DNA of 55,417 bases from CAIXSC01 sp046349915 (GTDB lineage Bacteria; Planctomycetota; Planctomycetia; Pirellulales; Pirellulaceae), in contig JAXMBL010000013.1 of the NCBI GenBank assembly GCA_046349915.1, positions 1 to 55,417 of the forward strand, in the 5' to 3' direction. Shown here in pieces: positions 35,559 through 43,879 of this stretch. The position numbers and the translations under genes are program-made. Position 1 is the first letter of the stretch, and each line of letters starts with the position of its first letter. The notes below the pieces were generated by a model, which saw nothing but the letters and a program-made list of their open reading frames with translations, ran no database searches and was not told the origin of the DNA.

Positions 35559-35975
35559 ATGGATTTCAAGAAGCCCGTGATCGTCTACACCGCTGCGACG
35601 AACGTCGAATCGCATATGATCGTCGAAATGCTCCACGCCAACGGCGTGCCCGCGTATGCGGTAGAGGATCAATCGGGAGTCAGTCTTTGGGCCTTCGGAA
35701 CGATCAGCCAATTTCACAAGCCGAACGTTTGGGTCGACGAAGCGACATTTGAAAAGGCCGCTGAGCTAATCCAAGACTTTGAAGACAAGAAACAATCTCG
35801 CAACACTCCAGTGGAAGCCACGGGTGACATACAAGTCATCTGTGAAGATTGTGGAAAATCAACTTCGTTTCCGCGCTCACTCGATGGGACGATTCAAGAG
35901 TGCCGACATTGCGGTGCATACGTCGACGTTGGCGAGTTACCGTGGGACGATGACTTTGGTGAGCCTGAGGACTGA
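35559..35975 (+). CDS. DUF2007-like protein with zinc ribbon, cassette gene
   Basis: 138 residues. The N-terminal half (VIVYTAATNVESHMIVEMLH followed by ANGVPAYAVED, about residues 7-37) resembles the DUF2007 putative signal-transducing fold, which is ferredoxin-like and often binds nucleotides or partner proteins. The C-terminal half has CEDCG at about residue 92 and CRHCGAYV around 115, a four-Cys zinc ribbon. Soluble. It begins right after the R2 repeat and is followed by an attC-like site at 35994-36095, so it sits as a cassette. Confidence 0.65.
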   Translation: MDFKKPVIVYTAATNVESHMIVEMLHANGVPAYAVEDQSGVSLWAFGTISQFHKPNVWVDEATFEKAAELIQDFEDKKQSRNTPVEATGDIQVICEDCGKSTSFPRSLDGTIQECRHCGAYVDVGELPWDDDFGEPED

Positions 35976-35993
35976 GCAAATCGCAACGGTGAA

Positions 35994-36095
35994 CTTAACG
36001 ACGGCCATGACTAGGCCGTGAATCGGAACGACCGATGACGCGAGTTTTGGGATCAGAGTCTCTTGGCGGCGGTTCCTTTACCGCCATCGTTCGCC
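35994..36095 (+). other. attC-like recombination site
   Basis: R'' TTAACGACGGCC (35995-36006) opposes TTTACCGCCATCGTTCGCC at the right edge; the inner arms include CCGATGACGCGAG and TTGGCGGCGG. The following gene starts 17 bases later. Confidence 0.55.
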
Positions 36096-36112
36096 TTCTA
36101 GAGAGACCGTTG

Positions 36113-36790
36113 ATGCGACGAAGCCCTCTGCTGACTTACGTCCTTTGCGTTTCAATGTGTTCTTCGCTGACCGGGCAGGAACGAGCGAAGGACGCCGAAG
36201 CAAAGGAACCAACAGTGGCGAAGTGGCTTGACATCAATGCCGAGTACAAGAGCAAGGATGGATTGGCATTTCCTCAGTTCGTTCTGAACGCGGATGCTGG
36301 CATTGAGGTCAGAGGGCGTCCCTTTCGGCTTGCGTCCAAAGGTGAGGCGAAAGAGGCGATTCCGGGGGCCCTGTTCGCAGAGATCAAGGCAAAGTGCGAT
36401 GAAGCCGACTTACTGCTAAATAAGGGCACCGCAGAAGGCGCGGCAGAGGCCTTTCCTGTCTATGCTAGAGCTTTGTCAATGTTGCCAGCTCCGGTCGAGA
36501 GGTGGCATGCTACTGGCTGGATCTTGTCGCGCATGGGCGAGTGCTACTTTCGAAGTGCAAACTTCGAAAGAGCCGAGCGACTATATGCAGATATCATTTG
36601 GTGCCCTGGCGCTTTGGGGAATCCACTCGTGCATTTGCGAAAAGGCCAGATTCATTTTGAGTGCGGGCAGCTAGACCGTGCCGCCGATGATCTCATGCGC
36701 GCATACATGGGAGGAGGAAAGGAGATCTTCATGAAAGAAGATCCGAAGTATCTTTCGTTTCTCAAGACCAAGGCTAATGGCATCGAGTAG
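36113..36790 (+). CDS. Secreted TPR-like protein, cassette gene
   Basis: 225 residues with a signal peptide (residues 1-20, ending SSLTGQ). The rest is helical, with TPR-like pairs: WILSRMGECYFRSANFERAE, RLYADIIWCPGALGNPLVHL, RKGQIHFECGQLDRAADDLM. Such proteins act as scaffolds; no partner is indicated. An attC-like site precedes it and an IS91-derived repeat follows 14 bases after the stop. ATG at 36113 is preferred to earlier in-frame codons because the signal peptide starts there. Confidence 0.65.
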   Translation: MRRSPLLTYVLCVSMCSSLTGQERAKDAEAKEPTVAKWLDINAEYKSKDGLAFPQFVLNADAGIEVRGRPFRLASKGEAKEAIPGALFAEIKAKCDEADLLLNKGTAEGAAEAFPVYARALSMLPAPVERWHATGWILSRMGECYFRSANFERAERLYADIIWCPGALGNPLVHLRKGQIHFECGQLDRAADDLMRAYMGGGKEIFMKEDPKYLSFLKTKANGIE

Positions 36791-36804
36791 AATAAAGGCG
36801 AGCA

Positions 36805-36908
36805 TATAGAGGATTAGATTGTGCTGCGGCGGAGCGAGAGGGTGTGAGCGCACAAAGATGCTTGGAGCAGGGACAATGCGCGGAGGGGGCTGCCGAGTAT
36901 TGCGTCCT
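36805..36908 (-). repeat. IS91-type left-end repeat, copy G (short)
   Basis: TATAGAGGATTAGATTGTGC matches the left end of the element, then jumps to CTTGGAGCAGG and the CTGCCGAGT motif. A heavily deleted copy. Confidence 0.6.
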
Positions 36909-36918
36909 CTACGACGAG

Positions 36919-37005
36919 TAGGGTGCGTCGAACCGGGCGGCAAACAACTCAGCCATCACCGCGAGCGTCACCACCGCCCGGTGAAAACGCACCATATCGT
37001 TAAGT
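36919..37005 (+). other. attC-like hairpin, second copy
   Basis: Same arms as 35019-35105: GGTGCGTCGAACCGGGCGG against CCGCCCGGTGAAAACGCACC, ending GTTAAG. It belongs to the 36909-37590 composite repeat, which holds no gene. Confidence 0.55.
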
Positions 37006-37620
37006 GGGCGTGGCCGCACCGATAACGCCGCCGCGTGTGCAACGCTTCACTGGGTTGGCAACTCGCTCGGTGTACATGGAGCGTCCGCGCCTACGGCTTG
37101 ACGGTGCGATGATCCATCGTGATTTCATTATGAAGAGCAGCCATCGTACGACCGAAGAGTGAAGTCGAGCCTCAACGGTTCGCTTCACTTCGACCGTCGA
37201 CACTGGCGAGCCACCAAATCTACTCGCCTCGCTTGCCTGACGCTCAACGCTGCCTCAGCTTGACGCGGAAGGATCCGAGTGTCCACTCGAGTGTCGATGA
37301 TCGTGATGAGATTCACTTGGAAGAATGATCGAATCGCAGGCTGGACTAAACCGCCGTCAAATATGCCGTCTAACACTCCGTCTAACTCGCACCACCCGCG
37401 AGCAACCCGCAAAACCTTGACTCCCCGCCGTTTCGCGAGTTAGAATCAGCCGCAGGTGGAGAGTCGCCCCACACGATTTTGACGTCAACGCACCGACTTA
37501 GACGGAACGGTTTTCCGATTTAGACGGCAAACTCGACCCGATTAGACGGCGGTTTAGTGCCTCAAATCGAGGTCGAATAATAGTTGCGCGTCGCAAGATC
37601 ACTGAGGTAACATCGCACCA
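37006..37620. repeat. Composite repeat, third copy, no gene
   Basis: Contains the block shared with 3250 and 35220 (TTCATTATGAAGAGC) and the MITE-like unit 37347-37556. The remaining 60 bases before the next gene show nothing recognisable. Confidence 0.65.
37347..37556. mobile_element. MITE-like element with CCGTCTAA iterons, copy c
   Basis: The best-preserved copy, about 210 bp. TAAACCGCCGTC at the left opposes GACGGCGGTTTA at the right. Inside the left end are two CCGTCTAAC units, and inside the right end TTAGACGG occurs three times. No ORF. Confidence 0.7.
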
Positions 37621-38103
37621 ATGGGTCACTGTATCCACGCGATCATTGCGCCCCGAAGAACTGCAGATGCGATTGCTATCGCCTGGCCAGCATTGCCACG
37701 TCTTGACAATGACAATGGATTCTCGACCTTTCCGGTTGATGTTGAATTGATCGATGCTCGCATTGCTCCGGACGCAACACCAACTATCACCGTCGATGGT
37801 TTCATGCTATTGACCGGTGGATTTCTATCTCTTCTCCAAGAACTATCTCATGATGGCCAACTGGCGTACATTGAAACGGAGTACTTCGGCGGGAAAGGTG
37901 GCCAAGGGGCACTGGTATTTCGTGACGGAATCGAGATGATGCCGCCAACCTGGCGAGAAGCAGATACAATCAACGATGCGTTGAGATTGATTGAAATTTC
38001 ACGTTCATCGTTCGCCGATGAGTTCATGGCTGGAGGTTTGGGGCTTGTTCGCAGCAACGACGACATCATCGAACAAATCGCCTGCTGGAACAAAGACGCG
38101 TAA
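37621..38103 (+). CDS. Hypothetical cassette protein, 160 residues
   Basis: Soluble, acidic, no signal peptide. Two coherent blocks: GHCIHAIIAPRRTADAIAIA at the start and LAYIETEYFGGKGGQGALVF in the middle, the latter suggesting a small beta domain. Not recognised. An attC site starts at its stop codon (38098-38190), exactly as in a gene cassette, and a MITE-like repeat precedes it. GAGG is present 15 bases before the ATG. Confidence 0.65.
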   Translation: MGHCIHAIIAPRRTADAIAIAWPALPRLDNDNGFSTFPVDVELIDARIAPDATPTITVDGFMLLTGGFLSLLQELSHDGQLAYIETEYFGGKGGQGALVFRDGIEMMPPTWREADTINDALRLIEISRSSFADEFMAGGLGLVRSNDDIIEQIACWNKDA

Positions 38104-38190
38104 CCAACCGTTGCACACGGAGCCGCGGGCCGCGCGGAGTTTGAAACCAATGTCGTTCGCCGCGGCCCGGTGAACGGTGGCGTTATCCGC
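38098..38190 (+). other. attC recombination site
   Basis: GCGTAAC at the left pairs partly with GTTATCCGC at the right. CCGTTGCACACGG and GCCGCGGGCCGCG form arms with CGCGGCCCGGTGAACGG on the other side, leaving extrahelical bases. A clear attC layout overlapping the stop of the preceding gene. Confidence 0.75.
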
Positions 38191-38256
38191 ACAAGAATAC
38201 TCAGGTAGTCCAAGCTGACGCACATCCGACTGCCACGATTCGAGCGAGACACAAGA

Positions 38257-38592
38257 ATGCCATTGAAAGTCGCGGGAGTGTGTGCCGGACTGCTCGGCTT
38301 GGCGCTGATTGTCTTCGCGGTTATGACTTGGCGTGAACTGCGGCGCGCAGCGACGTCAGAGTTTGCCCCGACTGCCGCCTCGATGCCGTTGACGAGGTTC
38401 GTATACCCCAATTTGTTTGTCGCTGGGAACGCTGGGAACGCTGGGGCTAAGCCTGCCAAACCCTCCGAACTAGCGCAGGCGGCGCTCAATAGAATCTACT
38501 TGATCGGCGGCGGCTCCTTCGCACTGGCGGTCGCTGGAATTGCGATGGCGGTTCTGCCGCAACACCGTCGAACAGAGCAGAATCATTATTAG
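38257..38592 (+). CDS. Small membrane protein, cassette gene
   Basis: 111 residues with two membrane segments, VAGVCAGLLGLALIVFAVMT (about 5-24) and IYLIGGGSFALAVAGIAMAV (about 81-100), and a small Ala/Pro-rich loop between them containing the repeat GNAGNAG. No family recognised. It follows an attC site by 67 bases. The sequence after the stop contains a partial attC left arm (GATAAC at about 38611), suggesting that the cassette boundary was later damaged by deletion. Confidence 0.55.
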   Translation: MPLKVAGVCAGLLGLALIVFAVMTWRELRRAATSEFAPTAASMPLTRFVYPNLFVAGNAGNAGAKPAKPSELAQAALNRIYLIGGGSFALAVAGIAMAVLPQHRRTEQNHY

Positions 38593-38605
38593 CGGTATCG
38601 AATGC

Positions 38606-38995
38606 AAGGCAGATAACAACCGCATCCACCCGAGCCCCCGGTCGAATCGATTTTCCAGTTTCCAGTTCAAAGGGCTCTCGCCGTTGCAAGGCGGTCAGTT
38701 CCTCGCGGTTTTGCGCGGCAAAGAATATGTCGTTGACATGGTCGGCGAATTCAAGCTTGTCACACCCGAAGATGCCGAAGATTGGACAATGTCGGTCCCA
38801 CAAGACATGGTTGACAAACTTGCGACGCTCCAAGCTGATCAGATACCGAACATCGCAGCGCAATTCGCAAACGCAACAAGTGAAGAATTGGGCTGGTCCG
38901 CGGATGAGTTTCTACCAGTCGTTACACAACTCTCAGCACTCGCCCGCCGCGCAGTCGACACTAATAAATCAATGTATCTCTGGAATTGCTTGTGA
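38606..38995 (+). pseudogene. 5'-truncated hypothetical cassette gene
   Basis: From about 38650 the frame gives confident protein text (FQFKGLSPLQGGQFLAVLRG, DWTMSVPQDMVDKLATLQAD, EELGWSADEFLPVVTQLSAL) up to a stop at 38995, about 115 residues. No good start codon fits; upstream the frame runs into an attC left arm (AGATAACAACCGCATCCACC). I infer that a deletion joined the attC of the previous cassette to the middle of this gene. It is followed 14 bases later by the attC half used by the IS91-type element. Confidence 0.55.
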
Positions 38996-39008
38996 CCACG
39001 ACAAGTTT

Positions 39009-39015
39009 GGATAAC
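39009..39015 (+). other. Left half (R'') of the attC split by the IS91-type element
   Basis: GGATAAC, exactly complementary to GTTATCC at 41936-41942 on the far side of the element. Confidence 0.7.
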
Positions 39016-39030
39016 ATATGAAGGATTAGA

Positions 39031-39067
39031 TTGTGCGGCGACGGAACGAGACGACGTGGGCGCACAA
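39031..39067. repeat. Hairpin in the IS91-type left end (possible oriIS)
   Basis: TTGTGCG at 39031-39037 pairs with CGCACAA at 39061-39067. It sits 15 bases inside the element end lying beyond the transposase stop, which is where the rolling-circle origin of IS91 elements is expected. Conserved in copies A and E, altered in B and C. Confidence 0.5.
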
Positions 39068-39523
39068 TGACGCGAGTTGAGTCGTGAGAGGTGGCGGGCG
39101 AGAGGCTTAGCCACAATCTAGTCCCTTGTTCAAGAAGCCCGTGGCGGCGCAAGGGATGTTTCTTTACCGATACCGCGTGGAATCGCCGAGCTTGGTACGC
39201 GGGTTGCTTATGGGGATTGCTTTCCTCCGCGTCGTCTCCTGGCGTTGGAATGCGGCGATTCATGCGATCGCTTGAAGCATCGACGACGCGCGGAAGGGCC
39301 TGCCGAGTGTTGTTTCCTCCTGTTGAGCGTTGTTGGGGCGATGGATTTCTGGCGTGAAGAGTCGCTCGTCGCGGGCGTTGGCGTACGACGGCGCGGACCT
39401 TCCTCGTTCGAGCGACACGGTCTCTTTCGCGCGCTCGTCTGATTGGGTGCTGACAACGCACTGTCGTGCATCACTGGTCAAGTCCCTCGTGTAACCAATG
39501 ACCAATGACCAATGACTAACGAC

Positions 39524-40729
39524 TCAACTGGAATCCACCTTTCTCCATTCCTGTCCTGTCGGGCCTACGAACGCGATGCAGGCCAGCGGTCCGCCGCAGC
39601 GGGGGCAAGGCAGGCGAGGCGGTAGGACCAGCGGCTGGGCCGCCACGATTAACGAGTAGACTTGCTGCAACGTGACGGTGACCAGCATTTGCAGCCGTTC
39701 CCGGTCCACTCGCTGGCGTGGATGCGCGAACCCGTAATGCCTGACTTTCTGCAAGCCGCGCGGCAACACGTGCTGCAAGAACCTCCGAATAAACTCGTCC
39801 GCCGTAACCGTCAAGGGGCGATACTTCCGCGTGCCGCTGGGACGGCACAGGAAGGTCACTCGTCCCACGCCGTCGGCATCCGTCTCGCAACGAACGATGC
39901 GTCGGTTGCTGAGCGCGATACGATACACATAAGGCGCCAGGTAACGCAGCGCTCGCCGTCCATCGCCTACCGCCTTGCAGTGCACCACCCAGTCGCGCGC
40001 GAAGGCTGTCGCGGGCGCCGCGTCGAGCAACCCGTGTTGTCGCAACAGTTCCCGGAACTTCTCCCGAAACAGGAGCGAGGCCGCCTCGACCGGCACCAGG
40101 AAGTTGACGCGACTGGGCAGCCATCGTTCGCCATCCGCGCAGAGCGCTCCACCGGGAATGATGAAGTGAACATGCGGATGGTAAGTCAACGATCGTCCCC
40201 ACGCGTGCAACACGCCGGTGAATCCCAATCGGTCGGACCCAATATATCGCGGGTTCTTCGCCAACTCGCGCAAGGTCGCGGCGGCCGCTTGGAACAGCGC
40301 GTCGTAACAGCGACGTCGATGGCGGCGCACGAACTCGCGCAATTCACCGGGCAGTGTGAAAGTCACGAGGAAGTAGACGCACGGCAAGAGTCCCGCTAAC
40401 TGTTGATCCAGCCATTGGCGCGCCTTCTGGCCCTGACAACAGGGACAATGACGATCGCCGCAGCTTCGCGGCAGGACGTGACTGTCGCCGCATTGTTCGC
40501 ACCGATAAACGACCGAGCCCAGTTCGCCGGTGCGACACCGCTCCAGATTCCACATCACGCGTAGCTGCTCGCGACACATGCGTGATCCATACTTCGCGCG
40601 ATACGCGGGTCCGAACTGTTGAAAGATGTCGCGGAGCGTGGGTCGTGGCGCGGCCTCGGCGCCGTCGCTCTCCGCCGCGGGAGGCGACGCCTGCGCGGCC
40701 GCCGTAGCGTTACACATGGTCTGCTCCAT
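39524..40729 (-). CDS. IS91-family Y2/HUH transposase
   Basis: 401 residues. An N-terminal zinc-binding region CEQCGDSHVLPRSCGDRHCP with CCQG (about 91-113), the HUH motif YHPHVHFII (about 182-190), and the tyrosine pair in RYLAPYVYRIALSN (YxxxY, about 262-266). The usual start of the family protein is about here. The enzyme nicks one strand at the element's origin and drives rolling-circle transposition. The ORF looks intact. The start overlaps the end of the recombinase frame by 20 bases, so translation was probably coupled. A Cys pair near the C-terminus (CPRCGG) may bind zinc as well. Confidence 0.92.
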   Translation of the reverse strand: MEQTMCNATAAAQASPPAAESDGAEAAPRPTLRDIFQQFGPAYRAKYGSRMCREQLRVMWNLERCRTGELGSVVYRCEQCGDSHVLPRSCGDRHCPCCQGQKARQWLDQQLAGLLPCVYFLVTFTLPGELREFVRRHRRRCYDALFQAAAATLRELAKNPRYIGSDRLGFTGVLHAWGRSLTYHPHVHFIIPGGALCADGERWLPSRVNFLVPVEAASLLFREKFRELLRQHGLLDAAPATAFARDWVVHCKAVGDGRRALRYLAPYVYRIALSNRRIVRCETDADGVGRVTFLCRPSGTRKYRPLTVTADEFIRRFLQHVLPRGLQKVRHYGFAHPRQRVDRERLQMLVTVTLQQVYSLIVAAQPLVLPPRLPCPRCGGPLACIAFVGPTGQEWRKVDSS

Positions 40730-41690
40730 GTCGCCCAGCCATCAAGACCTGGATCTTCGCGACGGCGAGCTCTTCGCCTACCGTCGTCAGGTGCAGATAG
40801 AGTGTGGTCGTTTGCAGCGAGCTGTGGCCCATGTACTTCTGGATCTGGCGCAGGTTCACGCCGCTCTCCAGGAGATGAGTGGCGTAGCTGTGACGCAATG
40901 TATGCGTCGAGATGCCTCGTTTACCCCACCCCAATTGAGCGACCGCCTTCTTGATGCAGCCTTGAATGGTCGTGGCATCAATCGGTTGAGTGGCGGTCGC
41001 GGCCTGTTGATGGTCGCGGCCTTCACGTGGGAAGAGCCATTGCGGGTTCCGATGAGTGGCCCAATGGGCGCGCTATCGGCGCAGCGTGTCGGATGGGAGA
41101 GGCACGAGGCGGTCTTTATGTCCCTTGCCGCGACGAATGTGGACCATCATGCGCTGCGATTCGATATCTTCAATCTGTAGATGAAGCGCCTCTTGCAAAC
41201 GGAGCCCCAGGGAATAGACGGTCCAGAAGAAGCACGGCAGCGCGGGCTTACGAATGACGCCGAGTAGTTGATCGACTTCCTGGACCGACAGGACGGCGGG
41301 AAGTTTCGATTGGCGAGGCACTCGCAGTTTTTGCAAGGTCGCCCATTCGCGCACGCAAGTGTGCGTGTAGAAGAACTTGATGCGCGCATAGGCCACTCGC
41401 AGCGAGTTGCCTTCCCACTGCTGGTCGTTCTTGATGAAGAGTAGATAGCGCCTCAGATCGTTCTCCGAGGCTTGGTCGGGCGCTCGCTTGAGCCACTGAG
41501 CGAACTTGCGGACGCTGCGCAGGTAGGATTCTTGCGTTCGCTCGCCGATCCCCGCCAGTTGCAGGTCGGCCTGCATCTTCAGCGCGAGTGGCGAGAGAGG
41601 AATGTTCTTGCGACGAGCGGGGGGAGAGGTGGGGCGAGTATTGCGTGGTGAAGAACCAAGACGAGATTCGGGCAACTGCTTCGTAGCCAT
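40710..41690 (-). pseudogene. Tyrosine recombinase gene with an internal amber stop
   Basis: One continuous frame of 327 codons is interrupted by a TAG at 41073-41075. Before it: SAM-like domain LKMQADLQLAGIGERTQESY, then LGLRLQEALHLQIEDIE with the first catalytic Arg. After it: HTLRHSYATHLLESGVNLRQ (His-x-x-Arg), YMGHSSLQTTTLYLHLT (His and the nucleophile Tyr). A single base change from a Tyr codon (TAC or TAT) would explain the stop. The protein is thus split, leaving the catalytic tail separate, unless the stop is read through. It is not an integron integrase, because the extra alpha-helix insertion of IntI was not found. Confidence 0.85.
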
Positions 41691-41857
41691 GGCCGGAGAC
41701 TCCGACGGAGAACTCGGCGAACCGCGCCAACCATGGGGAAGGCGGAAAAACGGCCGCCGTCCGTTGCACTGTGCTCCGAGTCGCGCGGCCAGGCAAAAGT
41801 GGCGACAGAGAAGAGAAAACGCTAGGATACTGTCCGCCGCGTAGCGGCTTACTTGAA

Positions 41858-41942
41858 CAAGGTGTTCCACCAGAGCGGCGGTAGCACGCGGATTTGAAAT
41901 TGACAGTCGTTCGCCGCCTCCCGGTGAACTTGGTCGTTATCC
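41858..41942 (+). other. Right part of the attC split by the IS91-type element
   Basis: CAAGGTGTTCCACCAGAGCG to TGGTCGTTATCC, with GCGGCG and TCGCCGCC arms. Joined to GGATAAC at 39009-39015 it gives an attC of about 92 bases with exactly complementary R boxes. The next gene starts 14 bases later. Confidence 0.75.
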
Positions 41943-41956
41943 TCTAAGAGGTACCC

Positions 41957-42340
41957 ATGCCATGTGATGACTCAGATCACGACCAAAACGGGGATCGTGT
42001 GGCAAATACCTTCCCAGGTAACTTGATCGCGTTGAGTTCGACTCGTGTTGTCTCCCTCGGACGGCCAATACTTGCAGTAGCCCATGACCATCACGGCGAA
42101 TGGCAAGTTCTTCACGGCGATCTGATGCCAGATGACAAGATTTCCCAAATATGTATGGCCTGTGCTGTAAAACGTGATCCGTCGCTCATGGCGTTGTCGG
42201 ACCTCCCGCGCGGTTGGATCGCGACGAGGAGGAGCCAACATAAGCGATGGAAGCGAGAACAATTAGAAAGACCAAACGATGCAATTTGGGTGCGCATCCT
42301 GAGTTTCTTGTTTGGCCTTTTTCGTGGTAAACACGGGTAA
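41957..42340 (+). CDS. Hypothetical cassette protein, 127 residues
   Basis: Mostly soluble; the last 15 residues (WVRILSFLFGLFRGKHG) are hydrophobic and amphipathic and may touch the membrane. The central part RPILAVAHDHHGEWQVLHGD and CAVKRDPSLMALSDLPRGW is coherent but not recognised. AGAGGT lies 4-9 bases before the ATG. It is bounded by attC sites on both sides, so it is a complete cassette. Confidence 0.65.
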   Translation: MPCDDSDHDQNGDRVANTFPGNLIALSSTRVVSLGRPILAVAHDHHGEWQVLHGDLMPDDKISQICMACAVKRDPSLMALSDLPRGWIATRRSQHKRWKREQLERPNDAIWVRILSFLFGLFRGKHG

Positions 42341-42395
42341 AATCTACTTTCACTTCGCTGACCAATCTCAAGTTCTGTCAGGTTGAGAAGCGAGC

Positions 42396-42489
42396 GGATA
42401 ACCAAGCAATGAACGGGAGCCGCCGATCACGCAGTTCTTTTTAATCTAATGTTCTTGGCGGCGGTCCGGTTGCTGCAGTCGTTAGGCCC
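42396..42489 (+). other. attC recombination site
   Basis: GGATAAC (42396-42402) and GTTAGGCCC (42481-42489), the latter matching the classical GTTRGGC form. Arms GAACGGGAGCCGCCGATC and GGCGGCGGTCCGGTTGC. The following broken gene begins 11 bases later. Confidence 0.75.
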
Positions 42490-42499
42490 GAAGAACCAA

Positions 42500-42748
42500 A
42501 TGTACAACACCGTAGCTCGCAACTTCCCGGAATATGTTGACGACGAGTACCACCACGTTTCAACGATTACACTCCCTGCTTTCGCCGAGATGCAGATAAC
42601 AAATGGCCCCTAAGGTGCTGTTTCAAGTCTGGAGCCATCAATTGGTGAAAAACACGCCGTCGCCAATAAATCGCTCGATCCCGAAGTCTTTCGGTCCGTC
42701 ATCAATTGGATCATCGAGAATGCATCGGCGTTCCATGCGCTCGCTTGA
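42500..42748 (+). pseudogene. Broken cassette gene with in-frame stop and truncated end
   Basis: MYNTVARNFPEYVDDEYHHV and more, to a TAA at 42611-42613; the same frame continues after the stop as GAVSSLEPSIGEKHAVANKS, LDPEVFRSVINWIIENA until it enters repeat F near 42719. Both parts read like one soluble protein of unknown family. The in-frame stop and the inserted repeat make a functional product unlikely. Confidence 0.6.
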
Positions 42749-43331
42749 GGTTTCGACGACGCGCGGAAGGGCCTATCGGGTCTTGTTTCCTCCCGTTGAT
42801 CGTTGTTGGTGCTCTTGATGTCTGGCCTGAAGAGTTGCTCGTTGCGGGCGTTGGCGTACGACGGCGCGGACCTTCCACGGTCGAGCGACGCTGCGACCCG
42901 GTGGTGTCGCTTCGCTCAACCACCGGCTAATGGCTATCAAGCCTCCGGCTTGAGGGAGAAAGCCTTTCCGCTGCTGGTCGTACTTTTTGAAGAGTAGATA
43001 TTGCCGCAGATCGTTCTCCGAGGCTTGGTCAAGGGCTCGCTCGAGCCATTGAACGAATTAGCGGACACTGCGCAAGTAAGATTCTTGCGTGGGTTCGCCG
43101 CGGCCTCGTTAACGCGGTCGTTCGGACGCTCGTGACGTCCTACGGGATGAAGCAGCTATCCTTTCAGGACCCGGACGGATACGGCATCTGCCGGCAATGG
43201 CCTGCGGCGCCGGTCCAATCGTGAAAGGCGTCGGGCTGAGCTGGCGTAACCTGGTTTTGGGGCAACGCGCGAGTGGCGCGACTAGGCAAAAGTGGCAACG
43301 AGCAAGAGAAAACGCTAGGATGATGTCCGTC
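42719..43331 (-). mobile_element. IS91-type derivative, copy F, with foreign DNA inside
   Basis: The left part (42719-42960) matches the element's inner left end and includes the GGCTATCAAGCCTCCGGCTTG palindrome. Next comes a 150-base stretch of the recombinase N-terminal region (about 42961-43108), then about 160 bases unrelated to the element, including a VOC gene remnant, then the right-end block (CAAAAGTGGCAACGAG to GATGTCCG). It is a scrambled relic. Confidence 0.65.
43110..43224 (+). pseudogene. C-terminal remnant of a glyoxalase/VOC-family gene
   Basis: TSYGMKQLSFQDPDGYGICR followed by QWPAAPVQS and a stop. DPDGYxIxxQ is the typical last strand of VOC (glyoxalase/bleomycin-resistance) proteins. 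Everything upstream is missing. It marks DNA that once stood next to the IS91-type copy. Confidence 0.65.
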
Positions 43332-43364
43332 GCCAACGATCCCCTCAGGAGCTTCATCCTCGCC

Positions 43365-43847
43365 ATGGAACCGACATCCTTGTTCCGCATGTTCGTGGCT
43401 GTCTTAGTGATCGCAGGCGCCGTTCCCTCGCTCGCCGCCGAGAAGCCTACGATCCAAGACATTCTCGCCACAAAGGCTTCATTCGAGTCGGGAAATGACT
43501 CGTTTGAGTCGGTATTGGTTGCATTGGCAACGAAAGTCAAAATGGAACACCCTGATTTCAGAATCAAGATCTTGGGTGACGATTTGAAGTTTGAAGGGAT
43601 CACCAAGAACCAGAGGATTCGCGGTCTGAAGCTCAAGGACAAGACGGTAGCGGAGGTGCTAACCGCCATCGTGCTAGAAGCGAACCCAAACTCTCTTGTG
43701 AAAGATCCTAGAGACCCGAGGCAAGCGCTGGTTTGGGTCATCGCCACGGACCCAGATCAACTTGGCATCCCATCCATTCTCATTACCACGCGCGATGCGG
43801 CAACGAAGCGGACGCAGAAGTTGCCACAGGTTTTCGAACGGGATTAG
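43365..43847 (+). CDS. Secreted hypothetical protein, 160 residues
   Basis: A signal peptide (residues 1-24, ending SLAAEKP) precedes a small alpha/beta domain: MEHPDFRIKILGDDLKFEGI, RGLKLKDKTVAEVLTAIVLE, LVWVIATDPDQLGIPSILIT. The order strand, LKLKDxTVxEVLxxIV resembles secretin/STN-like short domains seen in planctomycete exported proteins, but I do not claim the family. It starts 34 bases after the scrambled IS91-type relic. The next gene follows 32 bases later and both may be cotranscribed. Confidence 0.6.
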   Translation: MEPTSLFRMFVAVLVIAGAVPSLAAEKPTIQDILATKASFESGNDSFESVLVALATKVKMEHPDFRIKILGDDLKFEGITKNQRIRGLKLKDKTVAEVLTAIVLEANPNSLVKDPRDPRQALVWVIATDPDQLGIPSILITTRDAATKRTQKLPQVFERD

Positions 43848-43879
43848 ATCGACCAACACCCGCGAACGGGAGATTTGTC

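Larger units (their letters stand above)
39016..41857 (-). mobile_element. IS91-type element with tyrosine recombinase and Y2 transposase
   Basis: About 2.84 kb. From right to left: a non-coding right end, a tyrosine recombinase gene broken by one stop codon, an overlapping Y2 (HUH) transposase gene and about 510 bases of non-coding left end. IS91-family elements transpose by rolling circle without target duplication, and some carry an upstream tyrosine recombinase. The flanks rejoin into a continuous attC if the element is removed, which fixes the boundaries to within a base or two. CAAG follows the right end. Derivatives lie at 5403, 6921, 8921, 10344, 36805 and 42719. Confidence 0.85.

Noticed and set aside
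39490..39525. CRISPR-like short repeat (CCAATGACCAATGAC)
   Set aside because: Only a few 7-8 base tandem units without spacers, also in copy C at about 9396-9428; a simple repeat within the element end.
40710..41690. Integron integrase (IntI)
   Set aside because: The tyrosine recombinase lies inside the IS91-type element, overlaps its transposase gene and shows no IntI-specific insertion; fragments of it travel with the element.
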